In this document: positions 45,817 to 53,493 of the stretch, piece by piece
How the letters are laid out: each line of letters opens with the position of its first letter
How positions within the stretch are numbered: the first letter of the stretch is position 1
Assembly: GCF_014855515.1 (NCBI RefSeq)
Contig: NZ_JACYFK010000002.1
Coordinates: 496,001-560,000 of the forward strand
Direction: 5' to 3'
Source: Euzebyella marina
Lineage (GTDB): Bacteria > Bacteroidota > Bacteroidia > Flavobacteriales > Flavobacteriaceae
Length of the DNA stretch: 64,000 nt
Notes under the pieces: model-generated
What the model was told of the DNA's origin: nothing
What the model saw: the letters and a program-made list of their open reading frames with translations, nothing else
Database searches by the model: none
Program-made: the position numbers and the translations under genes

Positions 45817-47199
45817 ATGAATAAACATTTACTCTATCTCTCTCTTTTTTTCTTAGCAGCCTGTGGGTCAAACGAAAAGCCCAATAGTAACGTCCATTTT
45901 TCGGGTGAAATAGTCAATCCTACCAGTAATCAGGTTGTACTCTACAAAGGCGATGAAATTATTGATTCGGCAAAACTTGATAATAATAATAGGTTCTTAT
46001 TCACATTCGATTCTATTTCAGAGGGTCTTTATCATTTCAACCATGACCCGGAGGTTCAGTATATTTTTCTTGAAAATGGAGACAGTATTGTCATTCGATT
46101 AAATACCGTTGATTTTGATGAATCACTTATTTTTTCAGGAAGAGGCGAAGAAGTGAACAATTTTCTATTGGAATTATTCTTGGCCAATGAAGAGGAAGCA
46201 TCGAAAATACGGTCTTATTATTGGTTGAAACCAGAAGAGTTTGCCCAGAAAATCGATTCTCTAAAAGCTGATAAACTTGCCGTTTTAGACGACCTAAAGT
46301 CGGAATCTGAACTGTCTGAAAAAGAAGAAAAGATTGCATTTGCCAGTGTTTTCTATACTTACAACATGTACAAAGAGGGTTACCCTTTCAGACATCGTCG
46401 TCGTACCAAAAATGAGGTAGTTGATGAACTGCCAGACAATTTTTATGATTACCGAAGTGATATTACCTTTAACGATAACGACCTTACTTATTTAAGGCCC
46501 TATTACAATTTTGTTAAAAATCACGTTGGCAATTTGAGTTACGTACACTGTTCTAATGACTGTGATGATGACGAGTTAATTGCCCGCAACAACTTACACT
46601 TCAGTAAGCACAAGCTTCATATTATTGATAGTTTGGTTGCTGAAAAAGAACTGAAAGATAATCTGTTTAGAAACGTAGCCTTCGATTACCTTTTAAAGGT
46701 TCACGATAGCGAAGAGAACAATGAACAGTTTATCAACGGTTTTCATGAACTTTCAAGCAATAATCGGCATATAGAAGAAATAAATACGCTCTACGAGGGT
46801 ATCAAGAACATTCAGCCCAATAAGACTATACCCGGTATTCAGGTGTTGGATTTTGATGGAAATAAAATATCGCTCCCCGAAATCGCCTCAGATAACAATA
46901 CAGTATTCTATTTTTGGTCGGGAATCGATAGAAAGCATTTTGAAAACATTAAGAAGAGAATTGATAAACTTTCGGAAGAAAAGCCTAAATACAATTATGT
47001 AGGCATCAATATCAAAACGGAAGAAGGCCATTGGAAGGCTCTTTTAGAAAGTTCGGGCCTTGACCCTAAGAACCAATATAGGGCCCCGAATTTCGATGAA
47101 CTTACCAAGGCGCTTATCGTCTACCCTTTAAACAAATGCATTATTACCAAAAAAGAGGTGATTGTAGATGCATTTGCCAATGTTTACGGTCCTTTATAA
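45817..47199 (+). CDS. Thioredoxin-like lipoprotein lacking the CXXC motif
   Basis: A 460-residue lipoprotein: MNKHLLYLSLFFLAACGS. The N-terminal 110 residues resemble the DUF4369 domain (HFSGEIVNPTSNQVVLYKGD) that precedes TlpA-type thioredoxins; a helical middle is followed by a thioredoxin-like fold (IPGIQVLDFDGNKISLPEIA, VFYFWSGIDRKHFENI). Where WCxxC belongs the protein reads WSGIDR, so it cannot be a disulfide reductase; a binding or scaffolding role is likely. The ATG at 45817 follows a GGAGGT sequence 11 bases upstream, a rare clear Shine-Dalgarno for this phylum; an in-frame TTG at 45790 was not used. Confidence 0.75.
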   Translation: MNKHLLYLSLFFLAACGSNEKPNSNVHFSGEIVNPTSNQVVLYKGDEIIDSAKLDNNNRFLFTFDSISEGLYHFNHDPEVQYIFLENGDSIVIRLNTVDFDESLIFSGRGEEVNNFLLELFLANEEEASKIRSYYWLKPEEFAQKIDSLKADKLAVLDDLKSESELSEKEEKIAFASVFYTYNMYKEGYPFRHRRRTKNEVVDELPDNFYDYRSDITFNDNDLTYLRPYYNFVKNHVGNLSYVHCSNDCDDDELIARNNLHFSKHKLHIIDSLVAEKELKDNLFRNVAFDYLLKVHDSEENNEQFINGFHELSSNNRHIEEINTLYEGIKNIQPNKTIPGIQVLDFDGNKISLPEIASDNNTVFYFWSGIDRKHFENIKKRIDKLSEEKPKYNYVGINIKTEEGHWKALLESSGLDPKNQYRAPNFDELTKALIVYPLNKCIITKKEVIVDAFANVYGPL

Positions 47200-47202
47200 A
47201 AT

Positions 47203-47232
47203 AAAAAAGGAAGAGCAAACCCTTCCTTTTTT
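47203..47232. terminator. Bidirectional terminator between lipoprotein gene and transaldolase
   Basis: AAAAAAGGAAG pairs with CTTCCTTTTTT around an eight-base loop, between two convergent genes. Confidence 0.8.
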
Positions 47233-47253
47233 CCTATTGTTTTAAAACTTGCC

Positions 47254-47910
47254 TTATTGATTACCCTTTTTGTAATCGGCCAAAAATTTCTCAAGACCGA
47301 TATCGGTAAGAGGGTGTTTCAGCAATCCGGTGATGGAAGAAAGACCACCAGTCATTACGTCTGCTCCAATCTTGGCACATTCAAGAACATGCATCGTATG
47401 ACGAATAGAAGCCGCTAAAATTTGGGTCTCAAATGCATAATTGTCATATATGTGACGAATTTCAGCGATAAGGTTCAATCCATCAGTTGAAACATCATCC
47501 AACCTTCCGATAAATGGAGAAACATACGTTGCTCCGGCCTTTGCAGCTAAAAGCGCTTGGCCTGCAGAGAAAATAAGGGTACAATTGGTTCTGATACCTT
47601 TATCCGAAAAATATTTTAAGGCTTTTACACCATCTTCAATCATAGGTACCTTTACCACGATTTGCTCGTGTAGTTCGGCCAGCTCCTCCCCTTCTTTTAC
47701 AATATTCTCAAAGTCTGTGGCAATTACTTCTGCAGAAACATCACCGTCAACTATCTCACAGATATCTACATAATGTTTTAGAATATTATTTCTACCTGTA
47801 ATTCCTTCTTTGGCCATCAGAGAAGGATTGGTAGTTACACCATCTAAAACACCAAGCTGTTGTGCTTCACGAATCTGGTCAAGGTTTGCCGTGTCTATAA
47901 AAAATTTCAT
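47254..47910 (-). CDS. tal: Transaldolase (short TalC/Fsa-like form)
   Basis: A 218-residue class I aldolase of the short transaldolase group. [34 protein letters not shown], Schiff-base Lys87 in IVVKVPM, and [32 protein letters not shown] are standard. It exchanges dihydroxyacetone units between sugar phosphates in the pentose phosphate pathway; fructose-6-phosphate aldolase activity is possible in this size class. Gap of 79 bp after the upstream SDR gene on the same strand. Confidence 0.92.
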   Translation of the reverse strand: MKFFIDTANLDQIREAQQLGVLDGVTTNPSLMAKEGITGRNNILKHYVDICEIVDGDVSAEVIATDFENIVKEGEELAELHEQIVVKVPMIEDGVKALKYFSDKGIRTNCTLIFSAGQALLAAKAGATYVSPFIGRLDDVSTDGLNLIAEIRHIYDNYAFETQILAASIRHTMHVLECAKIGADVMTGGLSSITGLLKHPLTDIGLEKFLADYKKGNQ

Positions 47911-47980
47911 TCCAGTTGTTTTTATTAGGTTTTGAATTTAAGCTTTATCAATATTTGTGGAAAATACCACGGTTACGAAA

Positions 47981-48790
47981 TTACAACTTATAATGCTTAA
48001 GCAATAGTTTCTCGTACAGTTTATCGGGTAGTATGCCTTTCAAAAAGGTTGAAAATTTTTGAAGGGGTTCCCCGACCTTATAGTGCACCTTAGGGTTTTT
48101 GGTATTTATGATTTTATATACCTCTTTTGCCACTGCAATGGGGTCTCCTGAATTGACCACATCTTCATCGATCATTTTTAGTGTAGCACCATATGGCTGC
48201 TTATAGGGTGAGTTTTCTTTCACGGGAGCATGGTATCTACCTGCCGCTATATTCGTATTAAAATCACCTGGTGCTAAAGTACATACTTTGATTTGGTCAT
48301 TTTTCACTTCCATTCTCAGGGCTTCGGTAATTATACCGAGAGCCCCTTTGGTCGCAGAATACACCCCGCGAAATGGCAGGCCCATATAACCTGCTATAGA
48401 GGTAATATTAATAATAAGACCTTCTTTCTGTTTTCTCATCTGAGGAAGCACCGATTTAACCATATGCAACGGTCCGTTCAGGTTGGTATTAAAAACCTTT
48501 AGCACTTCATCGTGGGGTGTTTCTTCAATGGGTCCGGTAATACCGACACCTGCATTGTTGACAAGCACATCAATTCGGTTTTCTTTAACCAGAAGATGTT
48601 TAATCGCAGAATCGATACTATTTTTGTCGGTTACATCCAGTTCAAGTAGTTCAAACGATTCAAAATCACTATGTTTCGCTAAGCTTCTTGTGGTTCCGTA
48701 TACCTTGAACCCCATAGATTGTAGGTATAGACCTATTGACTTTCCTATACCTGAAGACCCTCCAGTAATAAGTACTACCTTATTTTCCAT
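47981..48790 (-). CDS. Short-chain dehydrogenase/reductase
   Basis: A 269-residue classical SDR: TGGSSGIGKS nucleotide loop, NNAGVGITGP, the catalytic Ser in NITSIAG and YSATKGA with Tyr and Lys. The C-terminal extension (KVHYKVGEPLQKFSTFLKGI) suggests membrane association, as seen in lipid-active members such as retinol or ketosphinganine reductases. Substrate unknown. Start ATG 48790 is chosen over an in-frame TTG at 48808. The 336 bases between this start and the next protein start hold the SRP RNA gene and its promoter, and nothing else was seen there. Confidence 0.85.
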   Translation of the reverse strand: MENKVVLITGGSSGIGKSIGLYLQSMGFKVYGTTRSLAKHSDFESFELLELDVTDKNSIDSAIKHLLVKENRIDVLVNNAGVGITGPIEETPHDEVLKVFNTNLNGPLHMVKSVLPQMRKQKEGLIINITSIAGYMGLPFRGVYSATKGALGIITEALRMEVKNDQIKVCTLAPGDFNTNIAAGRYHAPVKENSPYKQPYGATLKMIDEDVVNSGDPIAVAKEVYKIINTKNPKVHYKVGEPLQKFSTFLKGILPDKLYEKLLLKHYKL

Positions 48791-48917
48791 ATGGTTGCAA
48801 AATAACAAATTAAATACGCCAAAGGGAAAGAAAAAAGGAATATGGCGAAGACCCTCAAAAACAAATAAAAAAGTTACAAATTCGAGTAGAAAACCTTGAC
48901 TTTAGGGCATAAAAAAA

Positions 48918-49013
48918 GGCAAGCTACCTACATCGCACCGCTACGACCGTATACCCTTGCTGCGTTCCCACCCTGGGGGATTCTACAGGAGCTGGTCGTG
49001 TAGGACTTGCCGA
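48918..49013 (-). ncRNA. ffs: Signal recognition particle RNA (4.5S-like, small bacterial type)
   Basis: Read on the minus strand, GGTCGGCAAGTCCTAC at the 5' end pairs with GTAGGTAGCTTGCC at the 3' end, closing a single long hairpin of about 96 bases. The tip carries the Ffh-binding domain: CCCCCAGGGTGGGAACGCAGCAAGG contains the GGAA tetraloop and the conserved asymmetric loop with AGCA. The RNA lacks an Alu domain, as expected for this group. Seven T on the minus strand (48911-48917) follow directly, so the closing helix also ends transcription. A strong promoter lies just upstream (49017-49046). Confidence 0.93.
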
Positions 49014-49016
49014 CCG

Positions 49017-49046
49017 CAAATATACAACCTTTTGTTGCTTTCACAA
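49017..49046 (-). promoter_or_regulatory. Consensus promoter of the SRP RNA gene
   Basis: Minus strand: TTG (49044-49046), 19-base spacer, TATATTTG (49017-49024). Transcription starting about five bases after the -7 box gives the observed 5' end of the RNA. Confidence 0.85.
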
Positions 49047-49144
49047 TTCTTTGCACTCATAATTCTGTTCCAATATTGATTACAGTTCGCTATTTTTGTC
49101 ACCGAATATCCTGTTTTATAAAGAGCTATAAACTGAAATCACAA

Positions 49145-50194
49145 ATGAATTTTATCAAATTTTTTTCCTCAAGTTTTATTCTATTATTCTTTCTCGCCTG
49201 CGGAGGTGAAAAAGCCCCGGCTTCACTTTTTGAAATAGAGCTTGATGGTGGGGGAAACAAGTTTCAACAAAACCAGACGGTAGGTATTTCAATCAAGAAT
49301 AAGAAAAACAAGACTATTGACGACGTTACTTATACCCTCGAAGGTGAAGAGTTGAACGTTGAAAACGGTAAAATTGTTCTCGATGCTACTACATTGGGCG
49401 ACAAAACAATCAATGCAACGGTCAAATATGAAGACCAATCGGTAGAGGTTTCAAAAGCTATTAAGGTCTTAGCCGGTAAAGCTCCCGAAATCTATACCTA
49501 TACAATTATCAATGAATTTCCTCACGACAACAAAGCATACACCCAAGGTCTTGAATTTTATAAAGATACCCTTTATGAAAGTACAGGTAAAAAGGGCCGG
49601 TCTTCTTTGAGAAAAGTGAACTGGGAAACAGGAGAACCTTACCAGATAGTGGAACTTGAGGACACTTATTTCGGAGAAGGAATTACCGTTTTAAACGATA
49701 AGATTTATATGCTCACCTGGCGTAGTGGTACCGGTTTCACTTACGATTTGGGCTTGAAACGTCTTGATAGTTTTAAATATGGCCAAAGTAAAGAAGGATG
49801 GGGATTGACCAATGATGGCAAAAAACTCTTCAAAAGTGATGGTACTGAGAAAATATGGTTCTTAAATCCGCAGACCTTAGTGGAAGAAGGAAGCATAGAA
49901 ACCGTTACCAACAAATCAATAAATGACAGTGCAAATGAACTGGAATTTGTAAACGGAAAGATTTACGCCAATGTCTATCAAAAACCCAGTGTTATGATTA
50001 TTGATGCCAACTCTGGCGCCATAGAAGGTGTTATTAATTTCAGTGGTTTAAGCAGTAAGGTAACCCATCATAGTACTTGGAGCGACACTGACAATGTTCT
50101 TAACGGTATTGCGTACCACCCTACTCGCAAGACCTTCTTCGTGACCGGAAAAGAATGGGATAAAATGTTTGAGGTGACCATCGAGAAGAAATAA
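49145..50194 (+). CDS. Glutaminyl-peptide cyclotransferase (plant/bacterial beta-propeller type), lipoprotein
   Basis: A 349-residue lipoprotein (FIKFFSSSFILLFFLACGGE). After an Ig-like stretch (about 30-115, KNKTIDDVTYTLEGEELN) comes a five-bladed propeller of the Glu_cyclase_2 family with FPHDNKAYTQGLEF, ELEDTYFGEGITVLNDKIY, GWGLTNDGKKLFKSDGTE, NELEFVNGKIYANVY and VLNGIAYHP. It turns N-terminal Gln of exported peptides into pyroglutamate. An upstream in-frame start at 49007 would overlap the SRP RNA gene; the ATG at 49145 starts directly with the signal peptide and is used. The thioesterase gene begins at the next base after its stop. Confidence 0.9.
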   Translation: MNFIKFFSSSFILLFFLACGGEKAPASLFEIELDGGGNKFQQNQTVGISIKNKKNKTIDDVTYTLEGEELNVENGKIVLDATTLGDKTINATVKYEDQSVEVSKAIKVLAGKAPEIYTYTIINEFPHDNKAYTQGLEFYKDTLYESTGKKGRSSLRKVNWETGEPYQIVELEDTYFGEGITVLNDKIYMLTWRSGTGFTYDLGLKRLDSFKYGQSKEGWGLTNDGKKLFKSDGTEKIWFLNPQTLVEEGSIETVTNKSINDSANELEFVNGKIYANVYQKPSVMIIDANSGAIEGVINFSGLSSKVTHHSTWSDTDNVLNGIAYHPTRKTFFVTGKEWDKMFEVTIEKK

Positions 50195-50587
50195 ATGCGT
50201 TCATACCAAAAGACAATAATCGTCGGTGAAGATGATTTGGACGAACTGAACCACGTGAACAATGTTAGATATGTTCAATGGATTCAAGATATCTCAAAAG
50301 AACACTGGCAAGTGGCCGTTTCTGAAGAAGTAAAAAAAGATATTGTTTGGGTAGTTATGACCCACCATATCGAGTATAAAGCAGCCGCAAAGCTTGGAGA
50401 TGAGATTGTTATAAAAACATACATCAATAAAAGCAAAGGAGCCATTTCAGAACGAATTGTTGAAATGTATTTCGAACAATCTGACCAGTTGCTAATCCGT
50501 TCTACTACCAAATGGTGCCTTTTAAACAAAGAAAGTCAAAGACCGATTAGAATACCTAAACAGGTTATCGATATGTTTTCGAAATAA
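50195..50587 (+). CDS. Hot-dog fold acyl-CoA thioesterase (4-hydroxybenzoyl-CoA thioesterase family)
   Basis: A 130-residue single hot-dog domain. DDLDELNHVNNVRYVQWIQD is the family signature with the catalytic acidic residue and the helix that binds CoA; AAAKLGDEIVIKTYINKS and RSTTKWCLLN are the later strands. It cleaves acyl-CoA thioesters; acyl chain unknown. The start ATG directly follows the stop of the cyclotransferase gene (TAAATG), so translation is coupled although the two functions appear unrelated. Confidence 0.88.
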   Translation: MRSYQKTIIVGEDDLDELNHVNNVRYVQWIQDISKEHWQVAVSEEVKKDIVWVVMTHHIEYKAAAKLGDEIVIKTYINKSKGAISERIVEMYFEQSDQLLIRSTTKWCLLNKESQRPIRIPKQVIDMFSK

Positions 50588-50621
50588 TACGTTAAGGCAA
50601 CTTTGCTATAAATGGGTAATC

Positions 50622-52139
50622 ATGCCAAAAATATTCTTGTTTTTTTTAATGGTCACCATAGCATGTTTATCATGTAGAAAAGATTTCGACTATTCCCCAA
50701 GTAACGGAAACCTTAGATTTTCTAAAGACACCGTTTTTTTAGACACCATCTTTTCCGGTATCGGTAGCGCCACCTATCTTTTAAAGGTTTATAACGATAG
50801 TAAAGAAGACATTGAAATTCCTTCTATTTCTTTGGAGTCTGGCCTAGAAAGCAATTATCGACTCAATGTAGAAGGAGTGGCCGGCAAAATGTTCTCCGAC
50901 ATTCCTATCAATTCAAAAGACAGCCTTTTTATATTTATAGAAACCAACCATTCTATCACCAACGACAGCACTAATCAAATGCTGTATACCGATATTCTCA
51001 ATTTTGATGTTGGTAGTAATCAACAAAAAGTGCCTTTGGTTACACTCATAAAAAACGCCATTTTTCTTTATTCACAGGAAAATAGCAATGTAACAACAGA
51101 ACCGATACCCCTTTACACCGATCATCAAGGAAACGAGGTCAGCATAAAACCATTCGACCTCTCAGCCGAACATCTTACTCTTAACAATGAAAAACCCTAT
51201 GTAATATATGGGTATGCAAAGGTACCCGACGGTGATAAATTAATTATAGAACCTGGAGCCCGATTGTATTTTCATAAGAACAGTGGTATTTATATTAGCA
51301 AAGAATCTTCAATTGAAATCAACGGAAGTGCAAGTGTAGATACCCTAACCCTAGAAAATGAAATCATATTTCAAGGTGATAGGCTGATAGATGACTATTC
51401 GGAAATAGCTGGTCAATGGGGGGGATTAATAATCGACCAAGGCGAGGTCGAAAGCCGTATTGAACATCTTACCTTAAAAAATGCCGTAAATGGACTTACC
51501 ATTAAGGGTCAAACCTCCTCTCTCCACTTAAAAAATAGTCAAATCTACAATTCTTCTTCAATCAATCTTCATGCTATTTCAGCCGATATCAGAAGTGACA
51601 ATGTTGTTTTTGGAAATGCAGGAATCAATTCAGTAAAAATTTCTGCGGGAGGCCGCTACTCCTTTCAACACTGCACGATAGCCAACTATTGGTCTCAAGG
51701 CTTTAGAGTAGGCTCCGCCTTAGAAATAGATAATTCCGCTTCACTTATTGCCGAAGTTGAAAATAGTGATTTGATACAAGCAGAGTTCATCAACTCAATT
51801 GTGACCGGAAATGGAAATAATGAGCTTTATTTATCTGATAATCAATCGAATTCCATCAGTTTCTTTTTTCAAAATAGTCTGATTCGTTATTCGGGGAATA
51901 ATGAAGCAGGCGGGTTATATGATTTTGAAAATCAAGAATTGTATAATAACGTTTTTTTGAATGAAGATGAAGGATTCAATAACAGCCTTCAAAACGATTT
52001 TCGTCTACAATCATCCTCGTTTGTTATAGACAAGGGTGCCTCTGAGACCCTAAATGATTTACCTCTAGATGTTCTAGGTAATGAACGAACCAACCCACCA
52101 GATTTGGGCGCTTTTGAATTTGTAACAGTGCCGGATTAG
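50622..52139 (+). CDS. Right-handed beta-helix surface lipoprotein of unknown function
   Basis: A 505-residue lipoprotein with MVTIACLSCRKDFDYSP at the signal end. The N-terminal part (30-150) is an Ig-like domain (LDTIFSGIGSATYLLKVYND); residues from about 195 form a right-handed beta-helix with parallel-strand repeats (LIIEPGARLYFHKNSGIYIS, RIEHLTLKNAVNGLTIKG, TIANYWSQGF). The ending VIDKGASETLNDLPLDVLGN resembles the choice-of-anchor Q type tail of large surface proteins. No lyase or hydrolase catalytic residues are recognised. It could bind or remodel polysaccharide at the cell surface. It precedes the LytTR gene by 240 bp, in which nothing else was seen. Confidence 0.7.
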   Translation: MPKIFLFFLMVTIACLSCRKDFDYSPSNGNLRFSKDTVFLDTIFSGIGSATYLLKVYNDSKEDIEIPSISLESGLESNYRLNVEGVAGKMFSDIPINSKDSLFIFIETNHSITNDSTNQMLYTDILNFDVGSNQQKVPLVTLIKNAIFLYSQENSNVTTEPIPLYTDHQGNEVSIKPFDLSAEHLTLNNEKPYVIYGYAKVPDGDKLIIEPGARLYFHKNSGIYISKESSIEINGSASVDTLTLENEIIFQGDRLIDDYSEIAGQWGGLIIDQGEVESRIEHLTLKNAVNGLTIKGQTSSLHLKNSQIYNSSSINLHAISADIRSDNVVFGNAGINSVKISAGGRYSFQHCTIANYWSQGFRVGSALEIDNSASLIAEVENSDLIQAEFINSIVTGNGNNELYLSDNQSNSISFFFQNSLIRYSGNNEAGGLYDFENQELYNNVFLNEDEGFNNSLQNDFRLQSSSFVIDKGASETLNDLPLDVLGNERTNPPDLGAFEFVTVPD

Positions 52140-52379
52140 ATTTTGTAAGATTCTCAATTAAGCATATCTGTAGATTACCAGAATAATCAAATTCACATTT
52201 TAAAGTCCTAATTTTTATTAATTAGTAATTTTCTTACATTTTTATGTTTTTTTGAAGGTATTTTCTTTCAAACTGCTTAATTTTCAGGAATTTAGGCATA
52301 AAAACCCCAAATAATCGGGGGAAATACTTGGTTTTAGAACAGTATACAATTGGTAATTTGCATTAAAATCTTCTAACCC

Positions 52380-53111
52380 GTGGAATACAATTATAACATA
52401 ATCGATTCCGACGCAGCATCAAACCTTCAGCTGCAACACTACCTAGAAGAGTATGGTGATTTTACTTGTACCTCCATTGCAAAAGACAGCAACGAGGGTA
52501 TCAACTTCATTTTAAAGTATTCTCCACACATCGTTTTCATCAATTTGAACGAAAAAGCGCATGAATATTTTCAAATGGTGATGGAACTTCATCAATACAT
52601 AACCAAGTTGCCCATCATTATTGGCATAGCCAAAGGAAAGCAACATGCATATGATGCCATTAAAAACGGATTTTTCGATTATTGGCTTATGCCATATAAT
52701 GAGTTTGATATTCGTAAGTCGTTGCTTAGACTTAAAAAGCAAATGCCGGTGGAAGCCGAGCCGCAAACTCTATGCTTAAGTTCTTACCGTGATTTTCAAT
52801 ACATTAACACCGATGAAATTCTTTACTTGAGGGCAGACAATAATGCCACCGAGTTCATCATGAAAGACGGTACAATAAACAATGCCTTTAAAACGTTAAA
52901 GACATTTGAAAATCAATTACCTAAAAATTTTGTACGAATTCATCAAAGCTACATAGTAAACACCGATTGCATCTCCCGCATAAGTTATGGCAAATCGGTC
53001 TGCACACTAAAACAGAATAAGCAGCAGCTTCCTTTCTCGAAATCATATCGTAAAAACATAGATTACCTGAAACAGTTGTTGTCAAAAAACACGATTTCTG
53101 CACTTAACTGA
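52380..53111 (+). CDS. LytTR-family response regulator with degenerate receiver domain
   Basis: A 243-residue regulator. The N-terminal 120 residues have the receiver fold, with the acidic pair Asp9 and Asp11. The phospho-acceptor position is Asn55 (VFINLNE, usually LD), the switch Ser/Thr is missing (IIIGIAKG), and the Lys before Pro is Met104 (LMPYNEFD), so phosphorylation is very unlikely. The C-terminal LytTR DNA-binding domain (135-235: DEILYLRADNNATEF, FVRIHQSYIVNTDCI) is complete. The start is GTG, forced by an in-frame TAA two codons upstream. No histidine kinase of the LytS type is adjacent; downstream come a small lipoprotein and a TPR kinase. Confidence 0.88.
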   Translation: MEYNYNIIDSDAASNLQLQHYLEEYGDFTCTSIAKDSNEGINFILKYSPHIVFINLNEKAHEYFQMVMELHQYITKLPIIIGIAKGKQHAYDAIKNGFFDYWLMPYNEFDIRKSLLRLKKQMPVEAEPQTLCLSSYRDFQYINTDEILYLRADNNATEFIMKDGTINNAFKTLKTFENQLPKNFVRIHQSYIVNTDCISRISYGKSVCTLKQNKQQLPFSKSYRKNIDYLKQLLSKNTISALN

Positions 53112-53181
53112 CCAAATTCTAGTAGAATACGGTCAGATACTCATAGAACTGCGTCATATACTAATAAGTTTTAGCGGGTCG

Positions 53182-53211
53182 TTTGTTTTCCACATCCTGG
53201 TGGTAGTTTAG
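53182..53211 (+). promoter_or_regulatory. Promoter of the 54-residue lipoprotein gene
   Basis: TTTG (53182-53185), 18-base spacer, TAGTTTAG (53204-53211). The ATG lies 43 bases further on. Confidence 0.6.
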
Positions 53212-53254
53212 CACCAAGAAATAACAATAACCCCTAAAAAATCCCACTTTAATT

Positions 53255-53419
53255 ATGAAAAAAGTAGCAAGTATTTTCGCAGTAGTAGTAATGTCAATCG
53301 GAATGTTCTCTTGTGAGGCTGAAAACAACGTACAAGATACCGATGCGGTTTATGACCTAAACATTGATGCTTCTGTCGATGGTGATGATATCCCCCAAGA
53401 TGAAAGAGACAATGGATAG
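53255..53419 (+). CDS. Small acidic lipoprotein (54 residues) in a signalling cluster
   Basis: A 54-residue reading frame with a lipoprotein signal: KKVASIFAVVVMSIGMFSC gives a lipobox with Cys20, leaving a mature peptide of 35 residues. That part is strongly acidic (EAENNVQDTD, NIDASVDGDDIPQDE) with only one basic residue. It has its own promoter (53182-53211) and a perfect terminator (53437-53468), so it should be expressed as a short monocistronic mRNA. It stands between the LytTR regulator gene and the TPR-kinase gene. I recall similar small acidic lipoproteins beside signalling genes in flavobacteria, without a known function. A secreted signal or ligand for the kinase is possible (inference). 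Confidence 0.8.
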   Translation: MKKVASIFAVVVMSIGMFSCEAENNVQDTDAVYDLNIDASVDGDDIPQDERDNG

Positions 53420-53436
53420 TTAGATATCGATATAAC

Positions 53437-53468
53437 AAAAAGCCTTAATGAAAATTAAGGCTTTTTTT
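53437..53468 (+). terminator. Intrinsic terminator of the small lipoprotein gene
   Basis: AAAAAGCCTTAAT pairs with ATTAAGGCTTTTT around GAAA (53438-53466) and continues in a T-run; the kinase ATG follows at 53494. Confidence 0.85.
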
Positions 53469-53493
53469 ATACCTTGTAATTAAGTGCCGCCGA

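Noticed and set aside
49007-49144. N-terminal extension of the glutaminyl cyclotransferase
   Set aside because: It would begin inside the SRP RNA gene and run through its promoter; the signal peptide starts at the ATG at 49145.
52301-52320. CCCC/GGGG mini-hairpin in the 240-bp gap before the LytTR gene
   Set aside because: Only four pairs, no T-run; nothing else convincing was seen in this AT-rich gap.
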